Source: Fen-1231 sp035286465 (GTDB lineage: Bacteria; Gemmatimonadota; Gemmatimonadetes; Gemmatimonadales; Gemmatimonadaceae). Taken from it: DNA of 44,884 nucleotides. Below the pieces are notes generated by a model. That model ran no database searches. It worked only from the letters and a program-made list of their open reading frames with translations, and was not told the origin of the DNA. Where the stretch lies: the NCBI GenBank assembly GCA_035286465.1, contig DATEDF010000114.1, positions 1 through 44,884 of the forward strand, in the 5' to 3' direction. The position numbers were made by a program, and so were the translations under genes. Shown piece after piece: positions 16,201 to 24,644 of this stretch. How positions within the stretch are numbered: the stretch's first letter is position 1; the number at the start of each line of letters is the position of its first letter.

Positions 16201-16457
16201 TGCACAAGGTGAGCGTGGCGCGCCCCAACGGCATGGACCTGATCCGCGACGGCCAGGTGCAGCTCCTGATCAACACCCCGCTCGGGAAACGGGCGCAGAA
16301 GGACGACTACACGCTCCGGCAGGCGGCGATCGGCCAGCGCGTGGCGTATACTACCACGCTCAGCGCGGCGTCGGCCGCGTGCGACGCCATCGCCTCCCTC
16401 AAGTCGGACGCGCCGACCGTGCGGTCCATCCAGGAGTGGCAGGATACCATCCGATGA
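13230..16457 (+). CDS. carB: carbamoyl-phosphate synthase large subunit
   Basis: Makes carbamoyl phosphate from bicarbonate, ammonia and two ATP for pyrimidines and arginine. At 1075 residues it is full length, with two homologous ATP-grasp halves: first RILLIGSGPIVIGQGAEFDYSG and NSNPATIMTD, then VVILGSGPNRIGQGVEFDYCC and NSNPETVSTDYDTSD, each with its own VIRPAFTLGGSGGG/VLVRPSYVLGGRAME loop, and a C-terminal MGS-like allosteric domain from about residue 940 (TVFVTVNDRDK, FALVATNGTAHYL). carA is not in the window. The gene is oddly wedged between GDP-sugar and UDP-sugar genes: its start overlaps the upstream gene and its stop overlaps wbpD (ATGA). Confidence 0.97.
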   Translation: MPRRPDLHRILLIGSGPIVIGQGAEFDYSGTQAVKALKEEGYEVILVNSNPATIMTDPEIADRTYIEPVTPEFVELIIAREKPDALLPTMGGQTALNIAMALHQSGALARHGVELIGANARAIALAEDRRLFGEAMRQIGLKVPEGRIATSWPEAVAISAYTGFPAVIRPAFTLGGSGGGVARDREEYETIVTRGLAESPISQVLIERSLLGWKEFELEVMRDRDDNVVVVCSIENLDAMGIHTGDSITVAPAMTLTDREYQAMRDAAIAVIREIGVDAGGCNIQFAINPGNGEMVVIEMNPRVSRSSALASKATGFPIARIGAKLAVGYRLDEIPNDITKQTPSCFEPVLDYVVVKCPRFAFEKFRGANPTLTTQMKSVGESMAIGRTFKEAFQKGLRALESGRSGWEVGERLLDDRVADDSPETLRVALATPTPERIFQVKRALLAGMSLAELHEITAIDPWFLAQLRELVEAEREFAALAEVDAPALRAMKRLGFADAQLAQLRGEHEDDVRARRWAMGIRPVYKMVDTCAGEFPSNTPYLYSTYDDESEAPRSGRKSVVILGSGPNRIGQGVEFDYCCVRAAIALRERGYETIMVNSNPETVSTDYDTSDKLYFEPLTLEHVLEIVEREQPVGVIVQLGGQTPLKLTRPLEAAGVKILGTSPDAIDIAEDRRRFEAIARRLGVAQPPNGTATSVAEAVEAAARIGYPVLVRPSYVLGGRAMEIVYDEPALREYFARAARVSEDRPVLIDSFLEDAYEADVDAISDGTRVVIGGVMQHIEDAGIHSGDSACVLPPSRITPQDGAIMRAHTVAFARALGVVGLINVQFAIKDGTVYVLEVNPRASRTVPFVSKTIGVPLASYAARVMLGESLEATGFTEEIIAPYVAVKEAVFPFTKFREFDPILGPEMRSTGEVMGVADAFGTAFAKAQLAAGNGLPLAGTVFVTVNDRDKPNVVAIARRFLEMGFALVATNGTAHYLRERGVPCAMVHKVSVARPNGMDLIRDGQVQLLINTPLGKRAQKDDYTLRQAAIGQRVAYTTTLSAASAACDAIASLKSDAPTVRSIQEWQDTIR

Positions 16458-17038
16458 CGAAACCCTACATCCACGAAACCGCCGTCGTTGACAAGGGCGC
16501 GAAGATCGGTGCCGGCACCAAGGTCTGGCACTTCTGCCACGTGATGCCTGGCGCTGTCATCGGCAGGCGGTGCACGCTCGGCCAGAACGTCGTCGTGATG
16601 AACGGCACGACCATCGGCGACAACGTGAAGATCCAGAACAACGTGTCGGTGTACGAGGGCGTCACGCTCGAGGATGACGTCTTCTGCGGCCCCTCGATGG
16701 TGTTCACCAACGTCGTCAACCCGCGCAGCCACGTCTCCCGCAAGACGGAGTACCAGAAGACGCTGGTGCGGAAGGGCGCGACGATCGGCGCCAACGCGAC
16801 GATTCTCTGCGGCGTGACGCTCGGGCCGTACGCGTTCGTCGGAGCCGGGGCCGTCGTCACGAAGGACGTTCCCGCGCACGCGCTGGTCACCGGCGTGCCG
16901 GCGACGCTCGCCGGCTGGATGTGCGAGTGCGGCGTGAAGCTCGAGGAGGGGCTGATGGAGCTGACGTGCCCCGCGTGCGGCAACCGCTACACGCGGCGCG
17001 GGGACAAGGTCACGCGCGAGACCTTCGAGGCCGAGTGA
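16454..17038 (+). CDS. wbpD: UDP-2-acetamido-3-amino-glucuronate N-acetyltransferase (WbpD/WlbB type) with zinc ribbon
   Basis: Acetylates the 3-amino group of UDP-GlcNAc(3NH2)A to give UDP-GlcNAc3NAcA. The 194-residue protein is a left-handed beta-helix acyltransferase: many hexapeptide turns (IHETAVVDKGAKIGAGTKVW, IGRRCTLGQNVVV, IGDNVKIQNNVSVYEGV) and the trimer catalytic region FTNVVNPRSHVSRK near residue 75-90. The C-terminus has Cys-x-Cys and Cys-x2-Cys pairs (WMCECGVKL, LTCPACGNRY) that look like a zinc ribbon. It overlaps carB (ATGA) and the next oxidoreductase (GTGA). The other pathway genes follow, which supports this substrate. Confidence 0.85.
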   Translation: MTKPYIHETAVVDKGAKIGAGTKVWHFCHVMPGAVIGRRCTLGQNVVVMNGTTIGDNVKIQNNVSVYEGVTLEDDVFCGPSMVFTNVVNPRSHVSRKTEYQKTLVRKGATIGANATILCGVTLGPYAFVGAGAVVTKDVPAHALVTGVPATLAGWMCECGVKLEEGLMELTCPACGNRYTRRGDKVTRETFEAE

Positions 17039-18084
17039 CCGGCGCGAGTCCTGTGCGCGAGTTCCGCGTCGCGCTCGTCGGCTGCGGGCGCATCAGCCGG
17101 ACCCACTTCGACGCGATTGCCGCCGTCGAGGGGCTTGCGGTCACCGGAGTCTGTGACGTGGTCGAGGCCCGCGCCCGTGAGGCGGGCGAGCGGCTGGGCG
17201 TGCCCTGGTTCACGGCGTACGAGACGATGCTCCGCGACGCGCCCGCGGACGCGGTGACGATCGCCACGCCGAGTGGGCTGCACGCGCGGCAGGGCGTGCT
17301 CGCGGCGCGCGCGGGGAAGCACGTGATCAGCGAAAAGCCGATGGCGATCACGCTCGCGTCGGCGGACGAGCTGGTACGCGCCTGCGACGAGGCCGGGGTG
17401 TACCTGTTCGTCGTCAAGCAGAACCGCCTGAACGCGCCGGTGCAACTCCTCCGCCGCGCGATCGAGAAGGGCCGGTTCGGGCGGATCTACCTCGCCAACA
17501 CGACCGTGCGGTGGACGCGCCCGCAGTCGTACTACGACCAGGCGCCGTGGCGCGGCACGTGGGAGTTCGACGGCGGCGCCATCATGAACCAGGCGTCGCA
17601 CTACGTGGACCTCCTGCAGTGGCTTGTGGGTCCGGTCGAGAGCGTGATGGCGAAGACGGCGACGCTCGCGCGCAAGATCGAGGCGGAAGACACGGGGATC
17701 GCCGTCCTCAGATTCCGCAACGGCGCGATCGGGTGCATCGAGGTGACCATGCTCACCTACCCGAAGAACCTCGAGGGCTCCCTCACGATCCTCGGCGAGA
17801 AGGGCACGGCGAAGATCGGCGGCATGGCGGTGAACGCCGTGGAGCACTGGGACTTCGCCGAGCCCGATGCCGACGACGCACTCGTCGCGGCGACCGGCGC
17901 GAACCCGCCCACCGTGTACGGCTACGGGCACCAGGGGTACTACCGGAACGTGCTCGCGGTGTTGCGAGGGGAGTCGAAGCCGGAAACGGACGGACGGGGC
18001 GGGCGCAAGTCGCTCGAGTTGATCCTCGGGATCTACGAATCGGCGCGCACCGGCCGGGAGGTATCGCTGCCGCTCAAAGCGTGA
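17035..18084 (+). CDS. wbpB: Gfo/Idh/MocA oxidoreductase, UDP-GlcNAcA 3-dehydrogenase type (WbpB/WlbA)
   Basis: Predicted to oxidise carbon 3 of UDP-GlcNAc-uronate with NAD, making the keto substrate for the aminotransferase. The 349-residue protein has the Rossmann start FRVALVGCGRISRTHFDAI, the family motif VISEKPMAI near residue 100, the substrate loop VKQNRLNAPVQ and TVRWTRPQSYYDQAPWRGT-like segment near 160, and GGAIMNQASHYVDLLQWL with the catalytic His near 188. GTG at 17035 overlaps the wbpD stop; GTG 17053 is an alternative start. About 300 nt of repeat and promoter sequence separate it from wbpE. Confidence 0.85.
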   Translation: MTGASPVREFRVALVGCGRISRTHFDAIAAVEGLAVTGVCDVVEARAREAGERLGVPWFTAYETMLRDAPADAVTIATPSGLHARQGVLAARAGKHVISEKPMAITLASADELVRACDEAGVYLFVVKQNRLNAPVQLLRRAIEKGRFGRIYLANTTVRWTRPQSYYDQAPWRGTWEFDGGAIMNQASHYVDLLQWLVGPVESVMAKTATLARKIEAEDTGIAVLRFRNGAIGCIEVTMLTYPKNLEGSLTILGEKGTAKIGGMAVNAVEHWDFAEPDADDALVAATGANPPTVYGYGHQGYYRNVLAVLRGESKPETDGRGGRKSLELILGIYESARTGREVSLPLKA

Positions 18085-18129
18085 GGCGGCCGCGCCACGA
18101 CCGAGGCACGGCTCTCACCACGGAAGCAC

Positions 18130-18270
18130 CGCTTTCACCACGGAGGCACGGAGGTTTGCGGAGGGCCACGGAGGAGGACTTGGGGGAACGACAGCCCGAG
18201 GGCGGGCTTTTGTTCCCCGAAGAAGTCTCCGTGGCCCTCCGTGGATCTCCGCGCCTCCGTGGTGAAAGCG
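18130..18270. repeat. CACGGAGG-word palindrome enclosing a terminator hairpin
   Basis: This sits in the 303-nt gap between wbpB and wbpE. The arms 18130-18189 and 18212-18270 are complementary over about 60 nt with one 1-nt gap; the first 44 positions have only five mismatches. The left arm is purine-rich and repeats the word CACGGAG(G); a shorter pair of the same word (CACCACGGAAGCAC) precedes it. The 22-nt loop itself folds AGCCCG (18193-18198) with CGGGCT (18203-18208) followed by TTT, a terminator shape. The nested structure would be a very strong RNA hairpin. Confidence 0.88.
18193..18211 (+). terminator. possible intrinsic terminator at the tip of the palindrome
   Basis: AGCCCG/CGGGCT with a 4-nt AGGG loop and a short T-run. 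The outer arms could extend the stem. It would end the gmd-wbpB unit. Confidence 0.5.
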
Positions 18271-18299
18271 CTGTTTCCGTCGCGAACTCCCTCGATTCG

Positions 18300-18328
18300 T
18301 TGACTTCGCCTGAGCGCCCGGCGACTCT
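18300..18328 (+). promoter_or_regulatory. possible promoter of wbpE
   Basis: TTGACT at 18300-18305 is a good -35 element. The -10 is poor: GACTCT at 17-bp spacing or TCTTAA (18326-18331) at 20 bp. It lies downstream of the palindrome and 60 nt before the wbpE start. Confidence 0.35.
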
Positions 18329-18387
18329 TAAAGGTTCTGCGGAAGGGCCCCGGCGGCCCTGCGGCGCCACCACCCCGAACCCTCAGC

Positions 18388-19500
18388 ATGTCCGTACCGC
18401 TCCTCGACTTGCGTGCGCAATACGCGGCGATCAAGCCCGCCGTGGACGGCGCGATGCTTGAGGTCGTCCGCGATCAGGCGTTCATTCTCGGCGCGCCCGT
18501 CGCTCAGCTCGAGCGGGAGGTCGCCGCGCTCTCGCGCGCGAAGTTCGCGGTCGGGTGCGCGAGCGGCACGGACGCGCTGCTCCTCGCGTTGCGCGCGCTC
18601 GACATCGGCCGCGGCGACGAGGTCATCACCACGCCCTTCACCTTCTTCGCCACAGCCGGCACCATCCACAACGTGGGCGCCACCGCGGTCTTCGTGGACA
18701 TTGACCCGAAGACGTACAACATCCGCCCCGATCTCGCGGCCGGCGCCGTGAACGCGAAGACGAAGGCCATCATCCCCGTGGACCTCTTCGGCCAGCTCGC
18801 CCCGATCGAGGAGATCCAGCGCCGCGCGCCGCGGATTCCCGTGATCGAGGACGCGGCGCAGTCCATCGGCGCCCGCCGGAGCATTGACGGGGAATGGCGG
18901 ATGGCGGGCGAGATCGCGACGATCGGCGCCTTCTCGTTCTTCCCCTCGAAGAACCTCGGCGCCTGGGGCGACGGCGGGATGATGGTGACGCAGGACGAGG
19001 CGCTCGCCCAGCGCCTCCTGCGGCTCCGCACGCACGGCAGCGTCCGCACCTACTTCCACGAGGAAGTGGGCTACAACTCGCGCCTCGACGCGCTGCAGGC
19101 GGCGGTGCTTCGCGCGAAGCTCCCGTTCCTCGCCGCATGGAGCGCGAAACGCCGCGAGAACGCCGCGTACTATTCGGCCGCGTTCACCGACGTGCCGGAA
19201 CTCGTGACGCCGTTCGTGGATCCGGCGAACGAGTCCATCTTCAACCAGTACACGATCCGCGTGCCGCGCCGCGACGCGCTCAAGGAACACCTCACGGCGA
19301 AACAGATCGGGCACTCGGTGTACTATCCGCTGCCGCTGCACCTCCAGCCGTGCTTCGCGTATCTCGGCTACCGGAAAGGGGCGTGTCCGGAGTCGGAGAA
19401 GGCCGCGAACGAGGTGATCTCGCTCCCGGTCTACCCCGAGCTCACGCGCGCGCAGGCCGACGAAGTCATCGCCGCCGTGCGCGGCTTCTTCGGCCGGTGA
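18388..19500 (+). CDS. wbpE: DegT/DnrJ/EryC1 aminotransferase (WbpE/WlbC type)
   Basis: A PLP enzyme that should put an amino group on carbon 3 of the UDP-3-keto sugar. The 370-residue protein shows the family order: VPLLDLRAQYAAIKPAVD at the start, ASGTDALLLALRAL near 57, FTFFATAGTI near 88, IEDAAQSIGA near 153, and the PLP-binding Lys188 in SFFPSKNLGAWGDGG. The typical end YYPLPLHLQPCF is present. It starts a new block after the repeat gap and is followed after 10 nt by wbpA, the enzyme that begins the pathway. Confidence 0.87.
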   Translation: MSVPLLDLRAQYAAIKPAVDGAMLEVVRDQAFILGAPVAQLEREVAALSRAKFAVGCASGTDALLLALRALDIGRGDEVITTPFTFFATAGTIHNVGATAVFVDIDPKTYNIRPDLAAGAVNAKTKAIIPVDLFGQLAPIEEIQRRAPRIPVIEDAAQSIGARRSIDGEWRMAGEIATIGAFSFFPSKNLGAWGDGGMMVTQDEALAQRLLRLRTHGSVRTYFHEEVGYNSRLDALQAAVLRAKLPFLAAWSAKRRENAAYYSAAFTDVPELVTPFVDPANESIFNQYTIRVPRRDALKEHLTAKQIGHSVYYPLPLHLQPCFAYLGYRKGACPESEKAANEVISLPVYPELTRAQADEVIAAVRGFFGR

Positions 19501-19510
19501 GGAAGGGATC

Positions 19511-20878
19511 GTGGGCAACGTCGCCGCGTCGGCCGTGAAGGCCCAGCTCCTCGCGAAGATCGCCGACCGGTCCGCCACGAGCGGCGTCCTCGGGCTGGGC
19601 TACGTCGGGCTTCCGCTGGCGATGGAATTCTGCGAGGCGGGCTTCCGCGTCATCGGCTTCGACACCAGCGCCACCGTCGTCGGGCGGCTCGCGCGCGGGG
19701 AGTCACACGTCCAGGACGTGCCGGCGGCGCAGGTCGCCCGCCACGTGACGGGCGGCCGCCTCCTCCCGACCACGGACGAGGCGACGCTCGCGCAGTGCGA
19801 CGCCGTCTCGATCGCCGTGCCGACGCCGCTCGCCAAGACGCGCGACCCCGACATGTCCTACGTCATCGCGGCGGCGGAGGCGGTCGCGCGGCACGCGCAC
19901 CCCGGGATGCTGATCGTGCTCGAGAGCACGACCTACCCCGGCACGACGCGCGACGTGATGCAGCCGCCGCTCGAGGCGAAGGGGCTCACGATCGGGACGG
20001 ACGTCTTCCTCGCCTTCTCGCCCGAGCGCGTGGATCCCGGCAATCCCACCTGGCACACGAAGAACACGCCCAAGGTGCTCGGCGGCATCACGCCCGCGTG
20101 CACCGAGGTGGCCACCGCGCTCTACTCCACGTGCATTGATCGCCTCGTGCCCGTCTCGTCGCCCGAGGCCGCGGAGCTGACCAAGCTGCTCGAGAACACC
20201 TTTCGTTCGGTGAACATCGGGCTCGTGAACGAGATGGCGATCATCTGCGACCGGCTTGGCGTGGATGTGTGGGAGGTGATCGAGGCGGCGGCGACGAAGC
20301 CCTTCGGCTTCATGAAGTTCTCGCCCGGGCCGGGCATCGGCGGGCACTGCATCCCGCTCGATCCGCACTACCTCGCGTGGAAGATGCGCACGCTCAACTA
20401 CAAGACGCGCTTCATTGACCTCGCCAGCGAGATCAACAGCGCGATGCCCGACGTCGTCGTGGAGAAGGTCGCGCGCGCGCTGAACGACGAGCGCAAGTCC
20501 GTGCGGGGGAGCCGCGTGCTCGTGCTCGGAGTCGCGTACAAGCGTAACGTGGACGACATGCGCGAGAGCCCGGCGCTCGACGTGATCCGGCTCATCCAGG
20601 AGCGCGGCGCCGACGTCGCCTACCACGACCCGCACGTACCGTGCTTCCGCGAGGACGGGCTCGAGCGCGCGAGCATCGCGCTCACCGACGCAGAGCTGGC
20701 CCGCGCCGACGCCGTGGTGATCATCACGGACCACGCGGCGGTGGACTACCAGCGGCTCGTGGACCACGCGCGCCTTGTCGTGGACACGCGCAACGCGCTG
20801 GCGGCGACGAAGCCGTCGCGCGCGCGGGTGGTCTCGCTGACGCCCTCCGCCGCCCGCCCCTCCGCCGCTCCGAAATAG
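19511..20878 (+). CDS. wbpA: UDP-N-acetyl-D-glucosamine 6-dehydrogenase (WbpA type)
   Basis: Oxidises UDP-GlcNAc to UDP-GlcNAc-uronate using two NAD. The 455-residue protein has the Rossmann motif VLGLGYVGLPLAMEF near residue 27, VPTPLAKTRDPDMSYV near 105, the segment AFSPERVDPGN near 172 and the catalytic Cys near 280 in GPGIGGHCIPLDP. IGGHCIPLDP and SPERVDPG distinguish the UDP-HexNAc group from UDP-glucose dehydrogenases, which have GYGGSCFPKD as in the next gene. It starts at GTG 19511. The end of the gene is followed by a CATTCCG heptad array before ugd. Confidence 0.9.
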   Translation: MGNVAASAVKAQLLAKIADRSATSGVLGLGYVGLPLAMEFCEAGFRVIGFDTSATVVGRLARGESHVQDVPAAQVARHVTGGRLLPTTDEATLAQCDAVSIAVPTPLAKTRDPDMSYVIAAAEAVARHAHPGMLIVLESTTYPGTTRDVMQPPLEAKGLTIGTDVFLAFSPERVDPGNPTWHTKNTPKVLGGITPACTEVATALYSTCIDRLVPVSSPEAAELTKLLENTFRSVNIGLVNEMAIICDRLGVDVWEVIEAAATKPFGFMKFSPGPGIGGHCIPLDPHYLAWKMRTLNYKTRFIDLASEINSAMPDVVVEKVARALNDERKSVRGSRVLVLGVAYKRNVDDMRESPALDVIRLIQERGADVAYHDPHVPCFREDGLERASIALTDAELARADAVVIITDHAAVDYQRLVDHARLVVDTRNALAATKPSRARVVSLTPSAARPSAAPK

Positions 20879-20890
20879 ATGCGCTCCGTT

Positions 20891-20919
20891 CATTCCGTAT
20901 TCCGCATCCCCGCATTCCG
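20891..20919. repeat. CATTCCG heptad array
   Basis: CATTCCG, TATTCCG, an 8-nt variant CATCCCCG and CATTCCG follow one another in the 53-nt gap between wbpA and ugd. The same word family recurs at 39216-39255 and, in complement form, at 34897-34946 and 38175-38202. Confidence 0.7.
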
Positions 20920-20931
20920 CAGCGCCGTTCG

Positions 20932-22235
<1,304 letters not shown>

Positions 22236-22239
<4 letters not shown>

Positions 22240-23192
22240 GGGTGCTGATTACCGGAGCCGCCGGGTTTCTCGGCTCCCACCTCTGCGACCGCTTCCTCGC
22301 CGACGGCCACACGGTCGTCGGGCTGGACAACTTCATCACGGGCCACGAGGACAACATCGCGCACCTGGCCGGGCACGAGCGCTTCTCGCTCGTGCGCCAC
22401 AACATCTCGACCTTCACCTACGTGGACGGCGCGCTCGACGGCGTGCTGCACTTCGCGTCGCCCGCGAGTCCCGTGGATTACCTCGAGCTGCCGATCCAGA
22501 CGCTCAAGGTGGGGTCGCTCGGCACGCACAACGCGCTCGGCATCGCGCTCGCCAAGAAGGCGCGCTTCTTCCTCGCGTCCACCAGCGAGATCTACGGCGA
22601 CCCCCTCGTGCACCCGCAGCCGGAGCGCTACTGGGGGAACGTCAACCCCATCGGCCCGCGCGGGGTCTATGACGAGGCGAAGCGCTTCGCGGAGGCGATG
22701 ACGATGGCGTACCACCGCACCCACGGCGTGGATACGCGCATCGTGCGCATCTTCAACACGTACGGGCCGCGCATGCGCCCGCGCGATGGGCGCGTGGTGT
22801 CGAACTTCATCGTGCAGGCCCTCAACGGTGAGCCCATCACGATCTACGGGGACGGGGCGCAGACCCGCTCGTTCTGCTATGTGGACGATGAGATCGAGGG
22901 GATCTACCGCCTCTTTCACCGGGGTGATGCCGACCCGGTGAACATCGGAAATCCCACCGAGCACACGGTGCAGCAGCTGGCCGAGCTGGTCGTGGAGCTC
23001 ACCGGGACGGCCTCGGCGATCGTGCGCCAGCCGCTGCCCGAGGACGATCCGCGGGTGCGGCAGCCCGACATCGCGCGCGCCAGGGCGCTCCTTGGCTGGG
23101 AGCCCGCGATCGGGCTCCGCGACGGCATTCGCCGCACGATCGCCTATTTCCGGACGCTCGTCGGCTCCCCCCGGATGGCGCCGAGGCGGTGA
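22236..23192 (+). CDS. uxs: UDP-glucuronate decarboxylase (UDP-xylose synthase)
   Basis: Converts UDP-glucuronate to UDP-xylose. The 318-residue SDR has MRVLITGAAGFLGSHLCDR, DNFITGHEDNI, HFASPASPVDYL near residue 74, STSEIYGDPLVHPQ near 113, the catalytic YDEAK near 145, RIFNTYGPRMRP and the SFCYVDDEIEGI segment; ASPASPxxY and PLVHPQ are specific to UXS-type enzymes. It is coupled to ugd by a 4-nt overlap (GTGA), and the two steps are consecutive. The next gene, a BamD-like lipoprotein, overlaps its stop. Confidence 0.92.
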
Positions 23193-24007
23193 TGCGAACG
23201 GTCCCGTTGCGCCGGGGTACGAGGCACGTGCGTCTCCTTCCGGCCGCCGTGCTGCTCACCGCCTGCTTCCACGGCTTCCAGCCGAGGGATTACCACACGC
23301 AGGCCGACCTCTACAACGCATCGCTCAGGGAGTACGACCGGAAGAAGTGGGACAACGCCATCGCCGGCTTCGAGCGGCTGACGCTCGACCTGCCCGCGCG
23401 CGACACGCTCCTCCCGCGAGCGCACTGGTACCTCGCGATGGCGCACGAACGACGAGGCGACCACCTGCTCGCGGCCACGAGCTTCCTGCGCCTGGCCGAC
23501 ACCTTCCAGGACGACTCCCTCGCCGACGACGCGCTCCTGGCCGCGGGCGACGCCTACACGAAGCTCTGGCGCAATCCCGCGCTCGACCCGACGTACGGCG
23601 ACCTGGGGCAGGTGCAGTACCGCCTCCTGGTCAACATCTTCCCCGACTCGCCGCTGCGCGAGCAGGCGGAGAAGGGGGTGCTGCGCATTGACGAGATGCA
23701 CGCGACGAAGGACTATGAAAACGGACTCACGTACATGCGCCGCCGCGCGTTCGACTCCGCGCTCATCTACTTCAAGGACGTCGTGCGCCTCTATCCGAAC
23801 ACGGCGCGCGTGAGGGACGCGCTGATGCGGATGGTCGAGGTCTACCGCCGACGTGAAATGAACTACCAGGAGGAGGCCAGGGAGACCTGTACGACGCTCC
23901 GGGCGGCATACCCCACCGACGTGGCGGTCGCCAAGCTCTGCCCCGCCGCGACCGTCGCCGCCGATTCGGCGGCCAAATCCGTCAAGCCGGCCAAGCCGGC
24001 GCCGTGA
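23192..24007 (+). CDS. bamD: BamD-like outer-membrane assembly lipoprotein
   Basis: BamD is the TPR lipoprotein of the outer-membrane protein insertion complex. The product has a basic N-terminus, then RLLPAAVLLTAC, a lipobox whose Cys is residue 25 from the ATG at 23192. TPR-like helices follow: LYNASLREYDRKKWDNAIAGFERL, HWYLAMAHERRGDHLLAATSFLRL, and RRAFDSALIYFKDVVRLYP. The end is Ala/Lys/Pro-rich (KSVKPAKPAP). A GTG at 23228 would give a shorter, cleaner signal peptide and may be the true start; GTG 23189 is also possible. It overlaps uxs by one base, an unusual neighbour. YfgL/BamB-type alternatives are excluded by the TPR pattern. Confidence 0.78.
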   Translation: MRTVPLRRGTRHVRLLPAAVLLTACFHGFQPRDYHTQADLYNASLREYDRKKWDNAIAGFERLTLDLPARDTLLPRAHWYLAMAHERRGDHLLAATSFLRLADTFQDDSLADDALLAAGDAYTKLWRNPALDPTYGDLGQVQYRLLVNIFPDSPLREQAEKGVLRIDEMHATKDYENGLTYMRRRAFDSALIYFKDVVRLYPNTARVRDALMRMVEVYRRREMNYQEEARETCTTLRAAYPTDVAVAKLCPAATVAADSAAKSVKPAKPAP

Positions 24008-24055
24008 CGGCGCCGTTCCGGCTCCCGGCCAGCTACCCCGCGCGCCCGGCCTCCG

Positions 24056-24628
24056 ATGCGGATCGGCATACTCGGCGGGACCTTCGATCCCCCACACGTC
24101 GGGCATCTCCTCGCCGCGAGCGACGCCGCCGAGGCGCTCGCGCTGGATCGTCTGCTTTTCGTTCCCGTGGCCGAGCAGCCGCTCAAGACGGGCGCGATGG
24201 TCGCGAGCGCCGCGCACCGGTTCGCGATGGTCGGCCTCCTCATCGGCAGCGACCCGCGCTTCGTCGCGGATCCGATCGAAATCGAACGCGGCGGCCTATC
24301 TTTCACCGTGGAGACGCTGCGTGTGCTTCGCGAGCGCTGGCGTGATGATCAGGCCCTGGCACTGTTCCTGCTGCTCGGAGAGGACGTCGTCGCGACGCTG
24401 TCGATGTGGCGTGAGCCGAACGCCGTCCGCGCGCTGGCCGAGATCGTTTGGCTGACGCGCGCGCCCGGGCCGGACGCGCCGCCGCCCGCGGGGCGCGTAC
24501 TGGCGACGCGCCGCGTGGAGGTGTCTTCCACGGAGATCCGCGAGCGCGTGCGCGCGGGCCGGCCCATCCGGGGCTTCGTGCCGGAGGTGGTGGCCGAGTA
24601 CATCGCTCGCCACGGACTGTATCGCTGA
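24056..24628 (+). CDS. nadD: nicotinate-nucleotide adenylyltransferase
   Basis: Transfers AMP from ATP to nicotinate mononucleotide, the step before NAD synthetase. The 190-residue protein has the nucleotidyltransferase motif GILGGTFDPPHVGHL at the start, FVPVAEQPLKTG near 37, FLLLGEDV near 103 and the VSSTEIRERVRAGRPIRGFVP end with the ATP-binding SSTxIR. It lies 48 nt after bamD and 16 nt before secA. Confidence 0.95.
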   Translation: MRIGILGGTFDPPHVGHLLAASDAAEALALDRLLFVPVAEQPLKTGAMVASAAHRFAMVGLLIGSDPRFVADPIEIERGGLSFTVETLRVLRERWRDDQALALFLLLGEDVVATLSMWREPNAVRALAEIVWLTRAPGPDAPPPAGRVLATRRVEVSSTEIRERVRAGRPIRGFVPEVVAEYIARHGLYR

Positions 24629-24644
24629 GGGAGTCAACGCGCGA

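Noticed and set aside
13212..16205. Long open frame of 997 codons on the minus strand
   Set aside because: Antisense shadow of carB, which is full length with all motifs.
18108..18387. Small genes in the wbpB-wbpE gap
   Set aside because: The open frames there are read from the CACGGAGG palindrome and have no ribosome site or recognisable product.
23189..23191. GTG one codon before the bamD ATG as the start
   Set aside because: The ATG at 23192 gives nearly the same protein; kept only as an alternative along with GTG 23228.
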